From Zopfochytrium polystomum (taxonomy: Eukaryota > Chytridiomycota > Chytridiomycetes > Chytridiales > Chytridiaceae): DNA of 64,000 nt. Location of the stretch: assembly GCA_025765615.1 (NCBI GenBank), contig JAIVFJ010000041.1, forward strand, positions 124,001 to 188,000. Direction: 5' to 3'. The notes under the pieces were generated by a model. That model saw nothing but the letters and a program-made list of their open reading frames with translations. It had not been told where the DNA came from and ran no database searches. A program made the translations under genes and the position numbers. Positions 44,547 through 56,553 of the stretch are shown here, one piece after another; the first letter of the stretch is position 1; every line of letters begins with the position of its first letter.

Positions 44547-47500
44547 CTAGTTTCCTTCACCCAAATGATGGTCCGCTCCCAACCACACCTCTGCTATCAG
44601 GAATATTCCCGCCCAACAGCCAAGGTACGCAAAGACCGCGCCAAACCAAGCCGCGCCGCCGTCGTACTCCAATATTCCCATTGCGATCACTGCGGCGGCC
44701 AGCACGGTCACCCCCCTCCCCACCCACCAGTGCATTTTGTCCCACCAAGGAATAAATGTCCTACCAGGACTCCAAAGCTTGTCGGACACAAACCCCAATA
44801 TAAGCTGCATTGGATAGAGAGCGAGCGCCAAGATCGTCCCCAATATGCCATGATTGGTGTTGATGAAAATGTATGGCGCGTCCCAAGACGCGACTTCCAC
44901 TTCGATCACTGCCAGCCCCGTAATCACAAGGGACCCCACGACGTAGACGAAGAGTGCCACGTGCAACTTGAACCATAGATGCCCGAGCCGATGCTTCATG
45001 TAGCGCGCAAGGAAAATCGCGAACGGTGGCACGCCGGCCCACGCCAGCGTCATGCACGCGCCGTGGGCAGTCTTCAGCATGTGCTGCCGCGCAGCCCCGT
45101 CGTCGCCGCTATCCGTCAATGCGTTCGCGCCAAGGAACCCCTGTGCTCCGAGCTCCAAGGAAAACGCGCCATACACTTCGTGCTTCGTGAAGGACGAAGC
45201 CGGGTCGTCCACTCGCGCCACCGCCCCCAGCTGCGACGACAGCCCGTAGATGAAGTGCGTCGCGTCGTTGGTAAGAATCGGCGCTGCCGCGCTGCCCAAC
45301 GTTGCGTCCACGTCTACCATGGGCCGCATAAATGTGAACACGATGTTGCTGGTCGGGAGGATCGTCGTACTCGGGAGCGGCTGGCTAAGAAGGATGAATC
45401 CTTGCGTCGTGGCCATGGTCGGCATCGCGTGGCTGGCTGCGCCGGACCGAAGGATCCGCTGCGACACCGAGACACCGCCCGCAGAGTTTGGCCACGCGAC
45501 GTAGAAGGTGGCGCCCTTCATCAAACCCCCGACCGGGCTCACTCCCACGGAAGCCCAGGATTTGGCGGAGGACTGCACGGTCATGGTGACGTATCCTGGG
45601 TTTTTATCTCCGTACGTTCGGTTTGTGTAAGCAGTGATGCAGATCGAATTGCTCGGAGTCGATGCAAAACATGTTGCTGTTCACCGTCGCGTTGACAGTT
45701 CCAGTTGGAATCGCCAAGACAGCGCTGCTCGTCGGCGTAACGCTCGTATTGGCGGACTGATAAGCGAAGAGGTTAACTTGACCATTTCCACGGTCTGTGT
45801 GCATCGCAATCCCTGATCCTGCAGAATCAGGGTTCGTGGGCTTTGTTCCAGTGTACGACCATATGATCGATGTTGCCTCATCCGTAGTCGAAACAGGGAG
45901 CACACCTTTGGTACTATCGCCTTTCATGGGAAACTTTAGCGTGCACACTAGAGAAGAAGTGCTAAGAATGGAAACACTGGATGGCACGTCCCACACTTGT
46001 TGGAATCCAGCGGTTGCAGCAATTTGCGGCGCCCCATACTGCGTTGCAGTGCGCTGGGACACCACTGCACCGCCGGTTGAGTTTTTCCAACACATGTATA
46101 TGGTTGGGCCAATCATTGTCAAGCCACCGACACCGATAGCCGCCCATCCCGCAGCAGCTGACTGGATGGTCAAGGAGACGGTCCCGTCTGTGACGTTGGG
46201 AACAAAGCTTCCACAAACACCGGAACCGCTCGTGTCAGAGCAGAAACGGGCTTCAGGAACCGGCTTCAGAATACCCGTCGTGAGTTTCGTGGTGCTTGAC
46301 ACTATGGGTTCTTTTGGACCAGCTTGGCCGGTGAACGCAAGATTTGTGAGGTCCACGCTCATCACGCCCTTCTGGCTGTGCATAGAGAAGGACTGCAAAA
46401 GGATTGTTTCCAGAAGTGACCGCCGCTCCTATACCCCAGATAAGCTTTGTTGGTCCAGTTAAAAATAGTTGAGCGCTTCCTCCAGTCGACGCAACTGCCC
46501 TCGTAAAAGAAAACGCCATGGTACTAGACTTCAGGATGTAGACTGACGACGGCACCGACGGCAGAAGAGCGAAATCCGTATTGCCGGTCACAACTTTCGG
46601 TAAAATGTGACCTGCAGCCTTGCGTTGGGAGCCCACCATGGAGCCGGTTGTGTTTACCCAGCCAACGTACATTGTTGAACCAGCCATAACTGAAAAGCCA
46701 ACACCAAGTGATGCCCAGCCGCCTGGTGGAACTCGACCTTGGATAGTTATTGTAGCGTACTTCGTAGTTGGATTGATTTGAAATGTCGCACAGAATGTGT
46801 TGATCGAGTCAGCGCACTTTGTAGTGTGTGGAAAAACGGTCCATTCGGGTGTTGGGGTCGCAGACGGCACTGCGGTCACCACAGCGGTTGGAGTTTTCGT
46901 CAAAGTGGTGGAGGCTGTGGAATTTTGAGCGGCAATCGCAGCCCAGACAGCAGATGAGAACGTCAGGTCGAATAAAAGAATTGACCGGCTTTCGTGCCTC
47001 CCAAACTTGGCGTCTGGAGCATCCCGAAATAGTGGGGGCAGTGAGCTGCCAGCCACAAGAAAACTGGTTGGCCCAGTCTCTGACACTGGAACGATTCCGT
47101 CTCCCTTTACTGGTCGCCGGACAGAGAACACAATCGACGAGTTTGTGCGAGTAGCAATACCAGCCGGAAGCCTCGACCGATCAAATTGCGGGTTGCTGTC
47201 AATGATCGGAACCATGTGCGTGCTGCTCGACCGTTGAGTGACCAAGTGCGTTCCGACAGACGTCTCCCATCCCAAGTAATACGTCGCACCAGTCATGTTC
47301 GGTCCAAGACCGACTCCCAACCAGCCGCCAAGTGTGCTTTCCGCAGTGATGGTAACGAAGTACGGAGATGCGGCATCGCGAATCACCGTCACGCAAAAGA
47401 ACCCGTCGGGCGTGCACGTCTGCCGAATAAGAACCGGGGAGCGCAGAAGCGTTTGTGGACGGAATGGCAGAGACTGTCGCTGGGAGTATCGTCACTGGCG

Positions 47501-50500
47501 GTGGAAGGAAGCTGCGTGTCGTCGTTAAGGACAAATTAAATGTCCCACGGGAGTCGTGATAGGCGAACTGACGACGATGCATTTGCAGGTGTCACTGGCA
47601 CGCTGTTGGATACGGCAGTAAATGAACCCCTTCGCTGCAGTCGCGAGATCGAGCGGAACTTGGAAGGCCATTGCAATGGCACCGCCGGCTGTGCTCAGCA
47701 GCGTGTTCACGCTCACGGGGATGTTCGCAAGCACTTTGAATTTAGACTGCGCTGTCAATGGCGGGTATCCCCACGCAGGAGCTTTGTGCTGCGACATGAT
47801 TGCAGGCATGCCGGTGGACGTTGCATTGTTGACCCAACCGACATACAGGTCCGGTCCGGCCATGGTGGTCCCGCCAATGCCAATTCCGACCCAGCCTGTG
47901 AACGAAGTTTGGACAACCACCGTCGCCATTCCTGTTGCACTGTTGCGAATGACTGCCACTGCCACGTCTGTGTTCGCAAATGTGTCGAAAGACACATTGG
48001 AAAGCACATACGCGTCGCCAAGCACAGCAACAGTTGTCGGAGTCGTTGTGGACACGGTCGGCTGGGTTGGCGTTGGGACAACTGTCGACGCAGTTGCTGT
48101 CGTCCCGATGACCTTCCACACGTCCGCCGAGAACGTCATGTCGAGAGTGAATATGACTCTGCTCTCATGCCGCGAGAACATTGCGTTCGGCGCGTCGCGA
48201 AAGATTGGAGCAACAGAGCTTCCCGCCACCAAGAATCCAGTCGGACCTGTCTCTGAAACCTCCACAATACCGTATCCTTTGACCGGTCGGCGGACTGTGA
48301 AAACAAGTGACTGAGTTTGAGCGTGGTGTGACGCCGGGCGGCAGGTCCGTCAGCGAAAACGATGGATTTGGGCTGATGATCGGAACCATCCACATTGTGC
48401 TCGACCGCTGCTGTGACAAGCATCGTTCCGACCGAAGACTCCCAACCGACGTAATGGGTTGCGCCAGACATGTTCGGGCCCAAGGCAACACCGAGCCATC
48501 CACCAAAGACGCTTTCTACAGTCAGTGAGATGAATGAAGGCGCGGCTGCATCGCGGAGAGCTGTGACGCAGAAGATTCCATCGGCTGTGCAGAACTGTCG
48601 GACAAGAACTGGCAGGACTGGAGCACTTGCATGGTGGCAAGCGCCGAAACGAGCGATGGAACGGTCGACACTGGCGGTGGAAGCGCCGGGATCACTGAGG
48701 TCAGGTCGAGGGAAAAGTTTCCCCGAGAGTCGTGATATGAAAAGATTGACGTCGAGACGTTCGGCATCATCGGGCTGCTGTTGGACACGGCGTAAATGAA
48801 TCCCTTCGCTGCCGTGGCAAGGTCGACCGGGACACGGAACATGACCAGTGTTGCTCCATTTCCTGTGTCTTTCAGGCGACTCACACTTGCCGGGAAGACT
48901 GCTCGGACGCTGAAGTTCGAAGCAGTTGCAGCGAGCGGAGGGTATCCCCAGGCCGTCGCTTTGTGCTGGGAGACGACGGCCGGCTGCTTGGTTGTCGTCA
49001 CGTTGTTGTTCCATCCAACAAACAAGTCTGGACCAGCCATCGTCCTTTCCGCCGATTCCAATGCCGACCCATCCTTGGAAGGGGGACTGCACGACAAAGG
49101 TTGTCATGCCAGAACTGTTCGAACGAATGGCTGCAATGTAGATATCGTTGTTTTTGAAGGTATCGAAATGCGACGTTGGTCAACACACGGGGTGCAACAG
49201 CTGTGGTCGTGGGCGTCAGCTGTGGGTGTTAGTTGAGTTTGCAGCATTGATGGCCGCCCAAACAGTTCGCAGAGAAGGTCAAGTCAAGCGAAAGGATTGA
49301 CCTGCTTTCGTGTCGTGCAAACTTCGCGTCTGGTGCATCTCGGAACAATGGAGGCAGAGAGCTCCCAGCCACAAGGAAGCTTGTTGGTCCGGTCTCCGAC
49401 ACTGGAACGATTCCATCTCCCTTTACTGGGCGACGAACGGTGAACACAATCGACGAGTTCGTGCGTGTTACGACACCAGACGGCAGTCTCGACCGATCAA
49501 ACTGTGGGCTGCTGTCTATTATCGGAACCATGTGCATGCTGCTCGACCTTTGAGTCACCAAGAGCGTTCCAACAGACGTTTCCCATCCCAAGTAATACGT
49601 CGCACCAGTCATGTTCGGACCCAGTCCAACTCCCAACCAACCGCCAAGCGTACTCTCCGCGGTGATGGTAATGAAGTACGGAGATGCGGCATCGCGAATC
49701 ACCGTCACGCAAAAGAACCCGTCGGGCGTGCACGTCTGCCGAACAAGAACCGGAAGCGCAGAAGCGTTTGTGGACGAAATGGCAGAGACTGTTGCTGGAA
49801 GTATCGTCACTGGCGGTGGAAGGAAGCTGCGTGTCGTCGTCAAGGACAGATTAAATGTCCCACGGGAGTCGTGATAAGCGAACGACGACGATGCGTTTGC
49901 AGGTGTCACTGGCACACTGTTGGATACGGCATAAATGAACCCCTTCGCTGCAGTCGCGAGATCGAGCGGAACTTGGAAGGCCATTGCAATGGCACCGCCG
50001 GCTGTGCTCAGCAGCGTGTTCACGCTCACGGGGATGTTCGCAAGCACTTTGAATTTAGACTGCGCTGTCAATGGCGGGTATCCCCACGCAGGAGCTTTGT
50101 GCTGCGACATGATTGCAGGCATGCCGGTGGACGTTGCATTGTTGACCCAACCGACATACAGGTCCGGTCCGGCCATGGTGGTGCCGCCAATGCCAATTCC
50201 AACCCAGCCTGTGAACGAAGTTTGGACAACCACCGTCGCCATTCCCGTCCCGCTGCTGCGAATGATGGCCACTGCCACATCTGCGTTCGCGAATGTGTCG
50301 AAGGACACATTGGAAAGCACATAGGCGTCGCCGAGCACAGCCGCAGCTGTCGGAGTCGTTGTGGATACCGCTGCTGGCGTTGGTGTTGGTGTAACGGTCG
50401 ATGTGGCTGTCGACCCGATGGCCTTCCACACGTCCACCGAGAACGTCATGTCGAGAGTGAACATGACTCTGCTTTCATGCCGCGAGAACATTGCGTTCGG

Positions 50501-52869
50501 CGCGTCGCGAAAGATTGGAGCAACAGAGCTTCCCGCCACCAAGAATCCAGTCGGACCTGTCTCTGAAACCTCCACAATACCGTATCCTTTGACCGGTCGG
50601 CGGACTGTGAAAACAAGTGATGAGTTTGAGCGTGGTGTGACGCCGGGTGGCAGGTCCGTCAGCGAAAACGATGGATTTGGGCTAATGATCGGAACCATCC
50701 ACGTTGTGCTCGACCGCTGCGTGACGAGCATCGTCCCGACTGAAGACTCCCAACCGACGTAATGGGTTGCGCCAGACATGTTCGGGCCCAAGGCAACACC
50801 GAGCCATCCCCCAAAAACACTTTCCACCGTCAGTGAGATGAACGACGGAGCAGCTGCGTCGCGAAGAGCCGTGACGCAGAAGATTCCATCGGGCGTGCAA
50901 AACTGTCGGACAAGCACTGGCAGGACTGGCGCAGTTGCCGGCGGAACCGCCGAAACCAGAGCTGGAACGGTGGAGACTGGCGGTGGTAGAGCCGGGATAA
51001 CTGAAGTCAGATCGAGGGAAAAGTTTCCCCGAGAGTCGTGATATGCGAACATGGTCGTTGCGACCGTCGGCACAGTCGGATAGCTGTTGGATACTGCGTA
51101 CACAAAACCTTTGGCCGCAGTTGCGAGGTCGACCGGGACCCGAAATATGGCAAGCGTCGCCCCGTTCCCCGTGTCCTTAAAGCGACTCACACTCGGCGGC
51201 AACACGGCCCGAACGCTGAAATTTGAAACAATTGTCGCGAGTGGAGGGTATCCCCAGGCCGCTGCTTTGTGCTGAGAGACGACTGCGGGTTGCTTTGTCG
51301 TTGTAACGTTGTTGTTCCACGCTACAAACAAGTCTGGACCAGCCATCGTCTTTCCGCCGATTCCAATGCCAACCCATCCTTGGAAGGGGGACTGGACGAC
51401 AAAGGTTGTCATTCCAGAACTGTTCGAACGCATGGCTGCAATGTAAATGTCGTTATTCTTGAACGTATCGAATGCGACATTCGTAAGCACGCGGGGGCTG
51501 CTCGCTACCACAGCCGGGGGGACGCCGTCGGCCGTGGACGGTGTAGGAACCGCGGTCGTCGTCACGGTGGCGGTCGGCACGGCTGCCGGAGTGGGCGACG
51601 GCGGCCCGGCACTCGAACTCGACGTTGTGGCAGCGGCGTCCTGTGCCGCCGCGATCTTTGCCCACACGTCGGCCGGAAACGTCAAGTCCAGCGCAAACGT
51701 AGCGCGGCTCTCGTGGCGTGCGAACCGAGCCTCTGGCGCGTCGCGGAACAGCGGGGCGATCGAGCTGCCGGCGACGATGAACGCCGTCGGGGAGGTTTCG
51801 GACACTTCCACGGCGCCGGGCGCCTTGACCGGTCGCTTGACGGTGAAGACCAGCGACGAGTTGGCGCGCGGGGTGAGCCCCTTTGGAAGGTCCGTCTGGG
51901 TGAAGTTTGGCGAGGGTGACAGCATCGGGATCATATGCCCTGTTGAGTAGCGTTGCGACAGGAGGGTGGTGCTGTCGGAGGATTCCCAGCCGATGTAGTG
52001 TGTTGCGCCGGTCATGTTCGGACCAATGCCGACGCCGAGCCATCCGCCCAAAGTGCTCTCCACGGTGATTGAGATGAACGAAGGGGAGGCTGCGTCCCGA
52101 AGCACCGTCACGCAGTGGTTGCCGTCCGGCGTGCAAAAGTTGCGTACAAGCACCGGAAGGGCACCTGAGGCTTTGGGCGTTGCTGATATTGTAGCTGGGG
52201 TTATCGTCACCGTTGGCGGCAGGACGCTCCTCGTGGTTGAAAAGCTGAGTGAAAAGTTTCCGCGTGAGTCATGGTAACTGAATGGAGAGGATGGATTTGC
52301 TGGTGACGATGGCGGGCTATTGGACACCGCGTAGACAAATCCTTTTGTTGCCTTTGCGAGGTCCAAAGGTACTTGAAAGGCCACTGCAGTCGCACCGGCT
52401 CCCGCTGTCGGAAAACGGGTCACCGCAACAGGGAAATTTGCAATAACCTGGAACCAACCGACAAAAAAAATTGTTACCACCGTCGGTGGCGGAGAACACG
52501 AAGAGTTTCGTTACCTTAAAGTTGGGCTGCGAGGTTATGAGTGGTGGGTAGCCCCACGCAGCGGCCTTGTGTTGTGATAAAATCGCCGGCTGTCGCGTAG
52601 ACGTTGCGTTGTTGGACCACCCTACGTATAGATCTGGTCCAGCCATCGTCGTACCCCCGATCCCGATGCCGACCCAGCCAGTGAACGGAGTCTGCACGAC
52701 AAATGTCGCAAGGCCCGTTGAGTTGGAAAAGATCGCCGCAACGCTGATGTCGTCGTTCATGAAAGTGTCAAAGGAGGCATCGGTAACGGCTCGTCGCTGG
52801 ATTGCGTGGGCTGGAGAGAAGTGAGCACACCAGCCATGCGAACACGAAGAATCGAAACGCCTTCACCAT
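44547..52869 (-). CDS. Giant 13-DOMON cytochrome b561 protein
   Basis: This is a secreted-side multi-DOMON array joined to a cytochrome b561 membrane domain, about 2,700 residues. The ATG at 52869 gives a signal peptide, MVKAFRFFVFAWLVCSLLSS; one base too many near 52812 breaks the frame before the first DOMON. A 67-nt intron (GTAACG to TTCCAG, about 52515-52449) lies in DOMON 1. DOMONs 1-10 alternate type A (GGTTMAGPDLYVGW ... YHDSRGNFSL) and type B (GPNMTGATHYIGWES ... RHESRATFAL). DOMONs 11-13 are divergent. Every domain keeps one Met and one His at the places where CDH-type DOMONs bind heme b. The b561 part has five helices with His in TAHGACM, WFKLHVA, NTNHGIL and DKMHWWV. 49310-52448 is one open frame; 45650-49270 carries about a dozen one-base insertions. 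Likely role: transmembrane electron transfer. Confidence 0.85.
46950..51500 (-). repeat. 2.31-kb tandem duplication of four DOMON domains
   Basis: Two copies of a four-domain block (A-B-A-B) lie head to tail, about 51500-49260 (DOMONs 3-6) and 49190-46950 (DOMONs 7-10). Matching landmarks are offset by 2313-2314 bp, for example the GGTCCGGTCCGGCC string at 50161 and 47848. The copies are nearly identical at the nucleotide level over long stretches, so the duplication is recent. DOMONs 1-2 and 11-13 are outside the block and more divergent. Confidence 0.9.
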
Positions 52870-53566
52870 TTGAACAGATCGCTCCCGAGATTGCAGCCAG
52901 TCCCGCGATGAGAAGGCCGGGTCGAAACATTCGGCCGTCCGCATGATCGGTTCGCCGTCTCTTCATAGCGTATGTCAACGAGTTTCTGTTGACAATCTTT
53001 CAGTTTCCGCTGCATAAGAATATTCCGTTGAATATTCCGTTGTCCACTGCTGGTTCCCATGAAAGTTCAAGCACAAGTTGGCAACGTGGCTCCAAAACCA
53101 GCGATCGAATCGAAGTGTTCAACCAATTGCTTCAAAGGAATGGCTACCACAAACTACTTGTTACTGGCTTCAGGAGGCGAGGGAGGGGTAAATGAATAAG
53201 AAGAATCTTTGGCAATATTCAAAAAAAAGGAAGTGCGAGGCAAACGGAACAAAATAAAAAGGTGTCGACACATTGCGAAAGTCCAAAACTGCGCGGTGCA
53301 AAACAAAAAAAAAAACAAAAAACACGAAGATAACGATTTTGTGAGGGGTAATCGACGGATAAGATATTGACTGCTTGAAGTATGTCGCCTTAGTAGGATT
53401 GGATTACACCAACTCGCTACATTCATTTCAGCGATTTTGTGTCACAGCGAGGACAAACGCATGAAGCATTTTGAGGTAACGATAAGTAAATGAACAGAAG
53501 CAAAGGTGCGGGCAGTAAAGATAGCAATTATGGAGACCAAATACACTTCGCCGTGCTTTATCGTAG
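52870..53566. other. Intergenic region
   Basis: This 700-bp spacer lies between the DOMON gene start and the kinase stop codon. It includes A-rich runs near 53220 and 53308. Plus-strand frames across the kinase 3' end are antisense shadows. No other feature was recognised. Confidence 0.5.
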
Positions 53567-55281
53567 CTACCAGCCAAATACGCCGTCAACGCCAACCTTT
53601 ACGGCGATCGATCCTTGCAGCGGCATTGACATCCACTCATGCCGCAGCACTTCGTCCACAGATGCACGGTATGAAGGGTCCGGTGCCAGCATACGGTCCA
53701 GCAAGTCCTCGCATTGTGCTGTGCGACGAGAACGCAGTGCAGGCCGGCGCGTTCGCAAATTTTGCGGGGTATCCGGGAACGGGTGGTAAGATTCCTAAAA
53801 TTTTGCAGGAAGAGTTCGTTAATATGGCCAAAAGAGGGACACGGTTGACTAAAAAAACTTACCAATAGAACAAAAAGGAGGACGCCCAAACACCACACGT
53901 CGTGCTCAAAGCCACCATACATCTCCCCTCGTAAAATCTCCGGCGAAATGTAGGCCCGAGTGCCTGCGAACTCTTCGAACTGCCTGATCACTCTCTTTCG
54001 CGGTTGGGAGGCAGCCGCGGCCGCTATTGCGGTGCTGTTTCCAGCCATTGGGGCAACTGCAGGCACACCAACCAGTCCTGAGGCGACAGGACGGGCTGCA
54101 CCAAAATCAATCAGGCAGACACGCAAGCGAGCATCAACTATAACGTTTTCGTCCTTCAGGTCGCGATGGCAGAAGCCGCGAGAGTGCATATGGTTGATGG
54201 CGGCAGCAATTTGGGAGAAGAGGTGGCGAACAGTGGGTTCCGGGATTTGTGGGTTGCGTTCAATGCAATCAAAAAGGTCGTGAGAGGGGCGGCGGCGTTG
54301 AACAGTTGCAGATGTTGGGGAAGCAAAGGTTCCACTACGAAAAGACCTAGGACGGCGAGGCTCAGATGAAGGCTCGCCCGTTGTTGCCGATAATGGGAGG
54401 TGGCTGCGAAGGCTGCTGAGGTGGGCAAGACGTGCCGCTGCAAGGTCATTCGGATCGTGTGGAGTTGGTTTGGTGTCAAGAGATACATGACGACAATGCT
54501 TTGGGCTCTTTGATGGGGATGGTGGTGTAAGCGTGAGTGACTGAGGTCGTGCACGACGCTGTGGTTCAATTGGGCTGACAGCGTCCATCACCAGGTAAAC
54601 GAACTGGGAGGATCTTGGATTAGAAAAGTGGAATGCCAAACTTGGATGAAAGAGGCCAAAGCTCACCTTGCTATCCTCGTAAATGTCGTAAAACTTCACG
54701 ATATTGATATGGTCCATTTTGCGAAGAATGAAAGCTTCAATGGGTACCATTCGTCTCAGGCCCCGATCTTGCTTCCAGCCATCTGCAGGAATTCTGTCCT
54801 TGAACAGAAACTTGACCGCGACAACTTTGCGATCCGATCTTCTCATCGCGGCGAAAACAAAAGCGGAACCACCGACGCCGAGGGGGAACTTGAGCTGATA
54901 CTGCTTGTAAAACTCGGGTAAAAGATCGTAGTGAGGCAGTGTTGGCGATGTTGTGGTGGCCTTGAGGGCCCTTGGAGAGGGTCGCAGGGGGGCGGACGAA
55001 TAGGATTGGACGACGGCAGGGGAGGACGCCGCGAAGTAGTTTGAAAAGTGCTGAGCATTGCAACCATCTGGGTCCTCGCAATCGTCCACGCCATCGTCAT
55101 CGTCCTCGAGAAACTCGGCCTCCTCATCCGCACCTCCGTTTACTGTCGAGTCGGAATCGTTTTCGTTGGCGTCGCAGCGAGATTCGGCAGGGTCAGTCGT
55201 ATCCGAGCATTGCGTGTCGGCGGAGGTGTCCGAAGAAGGGGGCGAGATGGGACCCGCGGGTGCGGCCGATCTTGCTACCAT
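53567..55281 (-). CDS. PAS-kinase/CAMK-like serine/threonine protein kinase
   Basis: The ATG at 55281 precedes an acidic, disordered N-terminus (about 130 residues). The kinase domain shows the Gly loop LGVGGSAFVFAA, VAVKFLFKD (Lys), IEAFILRKMDHINIVKFYD (alpha-C Glu), a short intron near 54660-54600, and FVYLVMDAV at the hinge. An insert of about 110 Ser/Pro/Arg-rich residues precedes HDLFDCIERNP. Then come CHRDLKDENVIVD (catalytic loop), LIDFGAARP (DFG), AGTRAYISPEIL (P+1) and EHDVWCLGVLLFVLL. An intron ending TTTTAG near 53793 joins ESYHPFPDTPQNLRTR and CEDLLDRMLAPDPSYRASVD EVLRHEWM. HRDxKDENVI and the DVWxLG wording recall PAS kinases, but no PAS domain is present. It should be active. Confidence 0.87.
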
Positions 55282-56007
55282 CTCGGAGTTTGTCTCAACC
55301 GCTCAAGGGTTTGTTAAGCAAGTGCGGGGCCAATGGGAGGTAGTGATGTAATATAATGTAAAAGTAACGGGTGAAGGGGGGGAGTTTTGGTTTGGGGTTG
55401 GCCAGAAGTTTGGTCGAAGAGGGGATGATTTGATCGGTGGCCTGACCGACTGATTGATTGATGGTTGATTGGCTGCCTGATTGATCGTGCTTGCTGAAAC
55501 TTTGTGCGGAAAAAAAAAAAAAAAAAGGAAAGGGAAAACGAGAAAATGGAAAGAAAAGAAACAAAGGGCCAGAGACACAGGGCAAAGCAAGTTGGCCGCA
55601 GCACACAGCACAGAGCGGCCCCCTTTTCGCGCGGACGCTCACACGCTGATTGGACAGAGGCCTCGTGGCCGAAAAACAGTATTAATAACAAGTTCTAAAT
55701 ACTTTTGCTCGCATATAATAAAATATCGAAACCAGCACACACACTTGTTTACATGGAAGCGGACGAGAAGCGTGCCTGTGCCGCACACGCCGGACTCCTG
55801 CCTCGGATAACTGACTGACCGACTGACTTGCTACCAGCTGATCGATCTTTGAGTGGGAGAGTTTTCTTGACGCGCAGTCGTTTGCTTGGTTGCGTGTGCG
55901 AAGTGAGCCACGCGTTGGCGAAAGAAGCAGCAGCGCTTGAAGTGTTTGAACCACTGCCAACACTGAACCATGTGTCCGAAAAAGAGCAGCAGCAGCAGCA
56001 GCAGCCG
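55282..56007. other. Intergenic region
   Basis: This spacer upstream of the kinase gene contains an A-run at 55509-55526 and, further on, CAG units at 55988-56004. Short frames here are repeat-driven or antisense. It presumably includes the kinase promoter. No RNA gene was recognised. Confidence 0.45.
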
Positions 56008-56553
56008 ATGGATCCTCCCACCAACCGCACGCGCTTTGTACGCTCATTGTGTCCACAACCAACCCTGCACCCGCTCGACAGCCCCAGCGCATCGAGGCAC
56101 GTGGGAAACAAGTTTCGCAGTTTAGTTGGGGCCACAGAGCAGGCAGCTCTTCATGGGCACTTAATGGTCAGTTCCGTCCAATTGCCGCTGTGACAAAGAA
56201 TAACGATGCTGCAACTCCCCATCCTCCCCTGCCGTCACTTCAAAGCTAAGCAGGCAGTGGTTGGCTTTGCGATGCGGGTTTGCCGAGCGCAGCTCGCTTG
56301 GCAACTCAAATGATGGCACGACCGCCATTGGCAATGTCTAATGGTCGTCCCTGTAATTCTGTAGGGTGGGTTTGCTGAGGTGATACCTGGACGTAGTCTA
56401 TATTCTAAAAGCGCTCCCTGCTTTCAGATCAAGGAGTCAGAGGAGGAGAAGCACGATCAGAGCGAGAGCAAAAAAGCTGCTGACCAGAAGAGGGAGGCAA
56501 AAGGCGCTGAGATCGTTGATGCTGCTGTCAATCGTCTGGTTAAACGCAGCTGA
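56008..56553 (+). CDS. Possible small two-exon gene
   Basis: The ATG at 56008 opens MDPPTNRTRFVRSLC and continues to GNKFRSLVGATEQAALHGHL M. A candidate 262-nt intron (GTCAGT at 56167 to TTTCAG at 56428) joins IKESEEEKHDQSESKKAADQ and KGAEIVDAAVNRLVKRS-stop at 56551-56553. The second part is a highly charged helix, reminiscent of small stress-type (CsbD-like) proteins. The intron is longer than most in this window and the donor is weak. No convincing homology is claimed. Confidence 0.28.

Noticed and set aside
49310..50566. 418-codon open frame on the plus strand
   Set aside because: It is antisense to the DOMON array; its Arg/His/Cys-rich composition and its repeats mirror the sense codons. 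Similar antisense frames occur over every DOMON copy.
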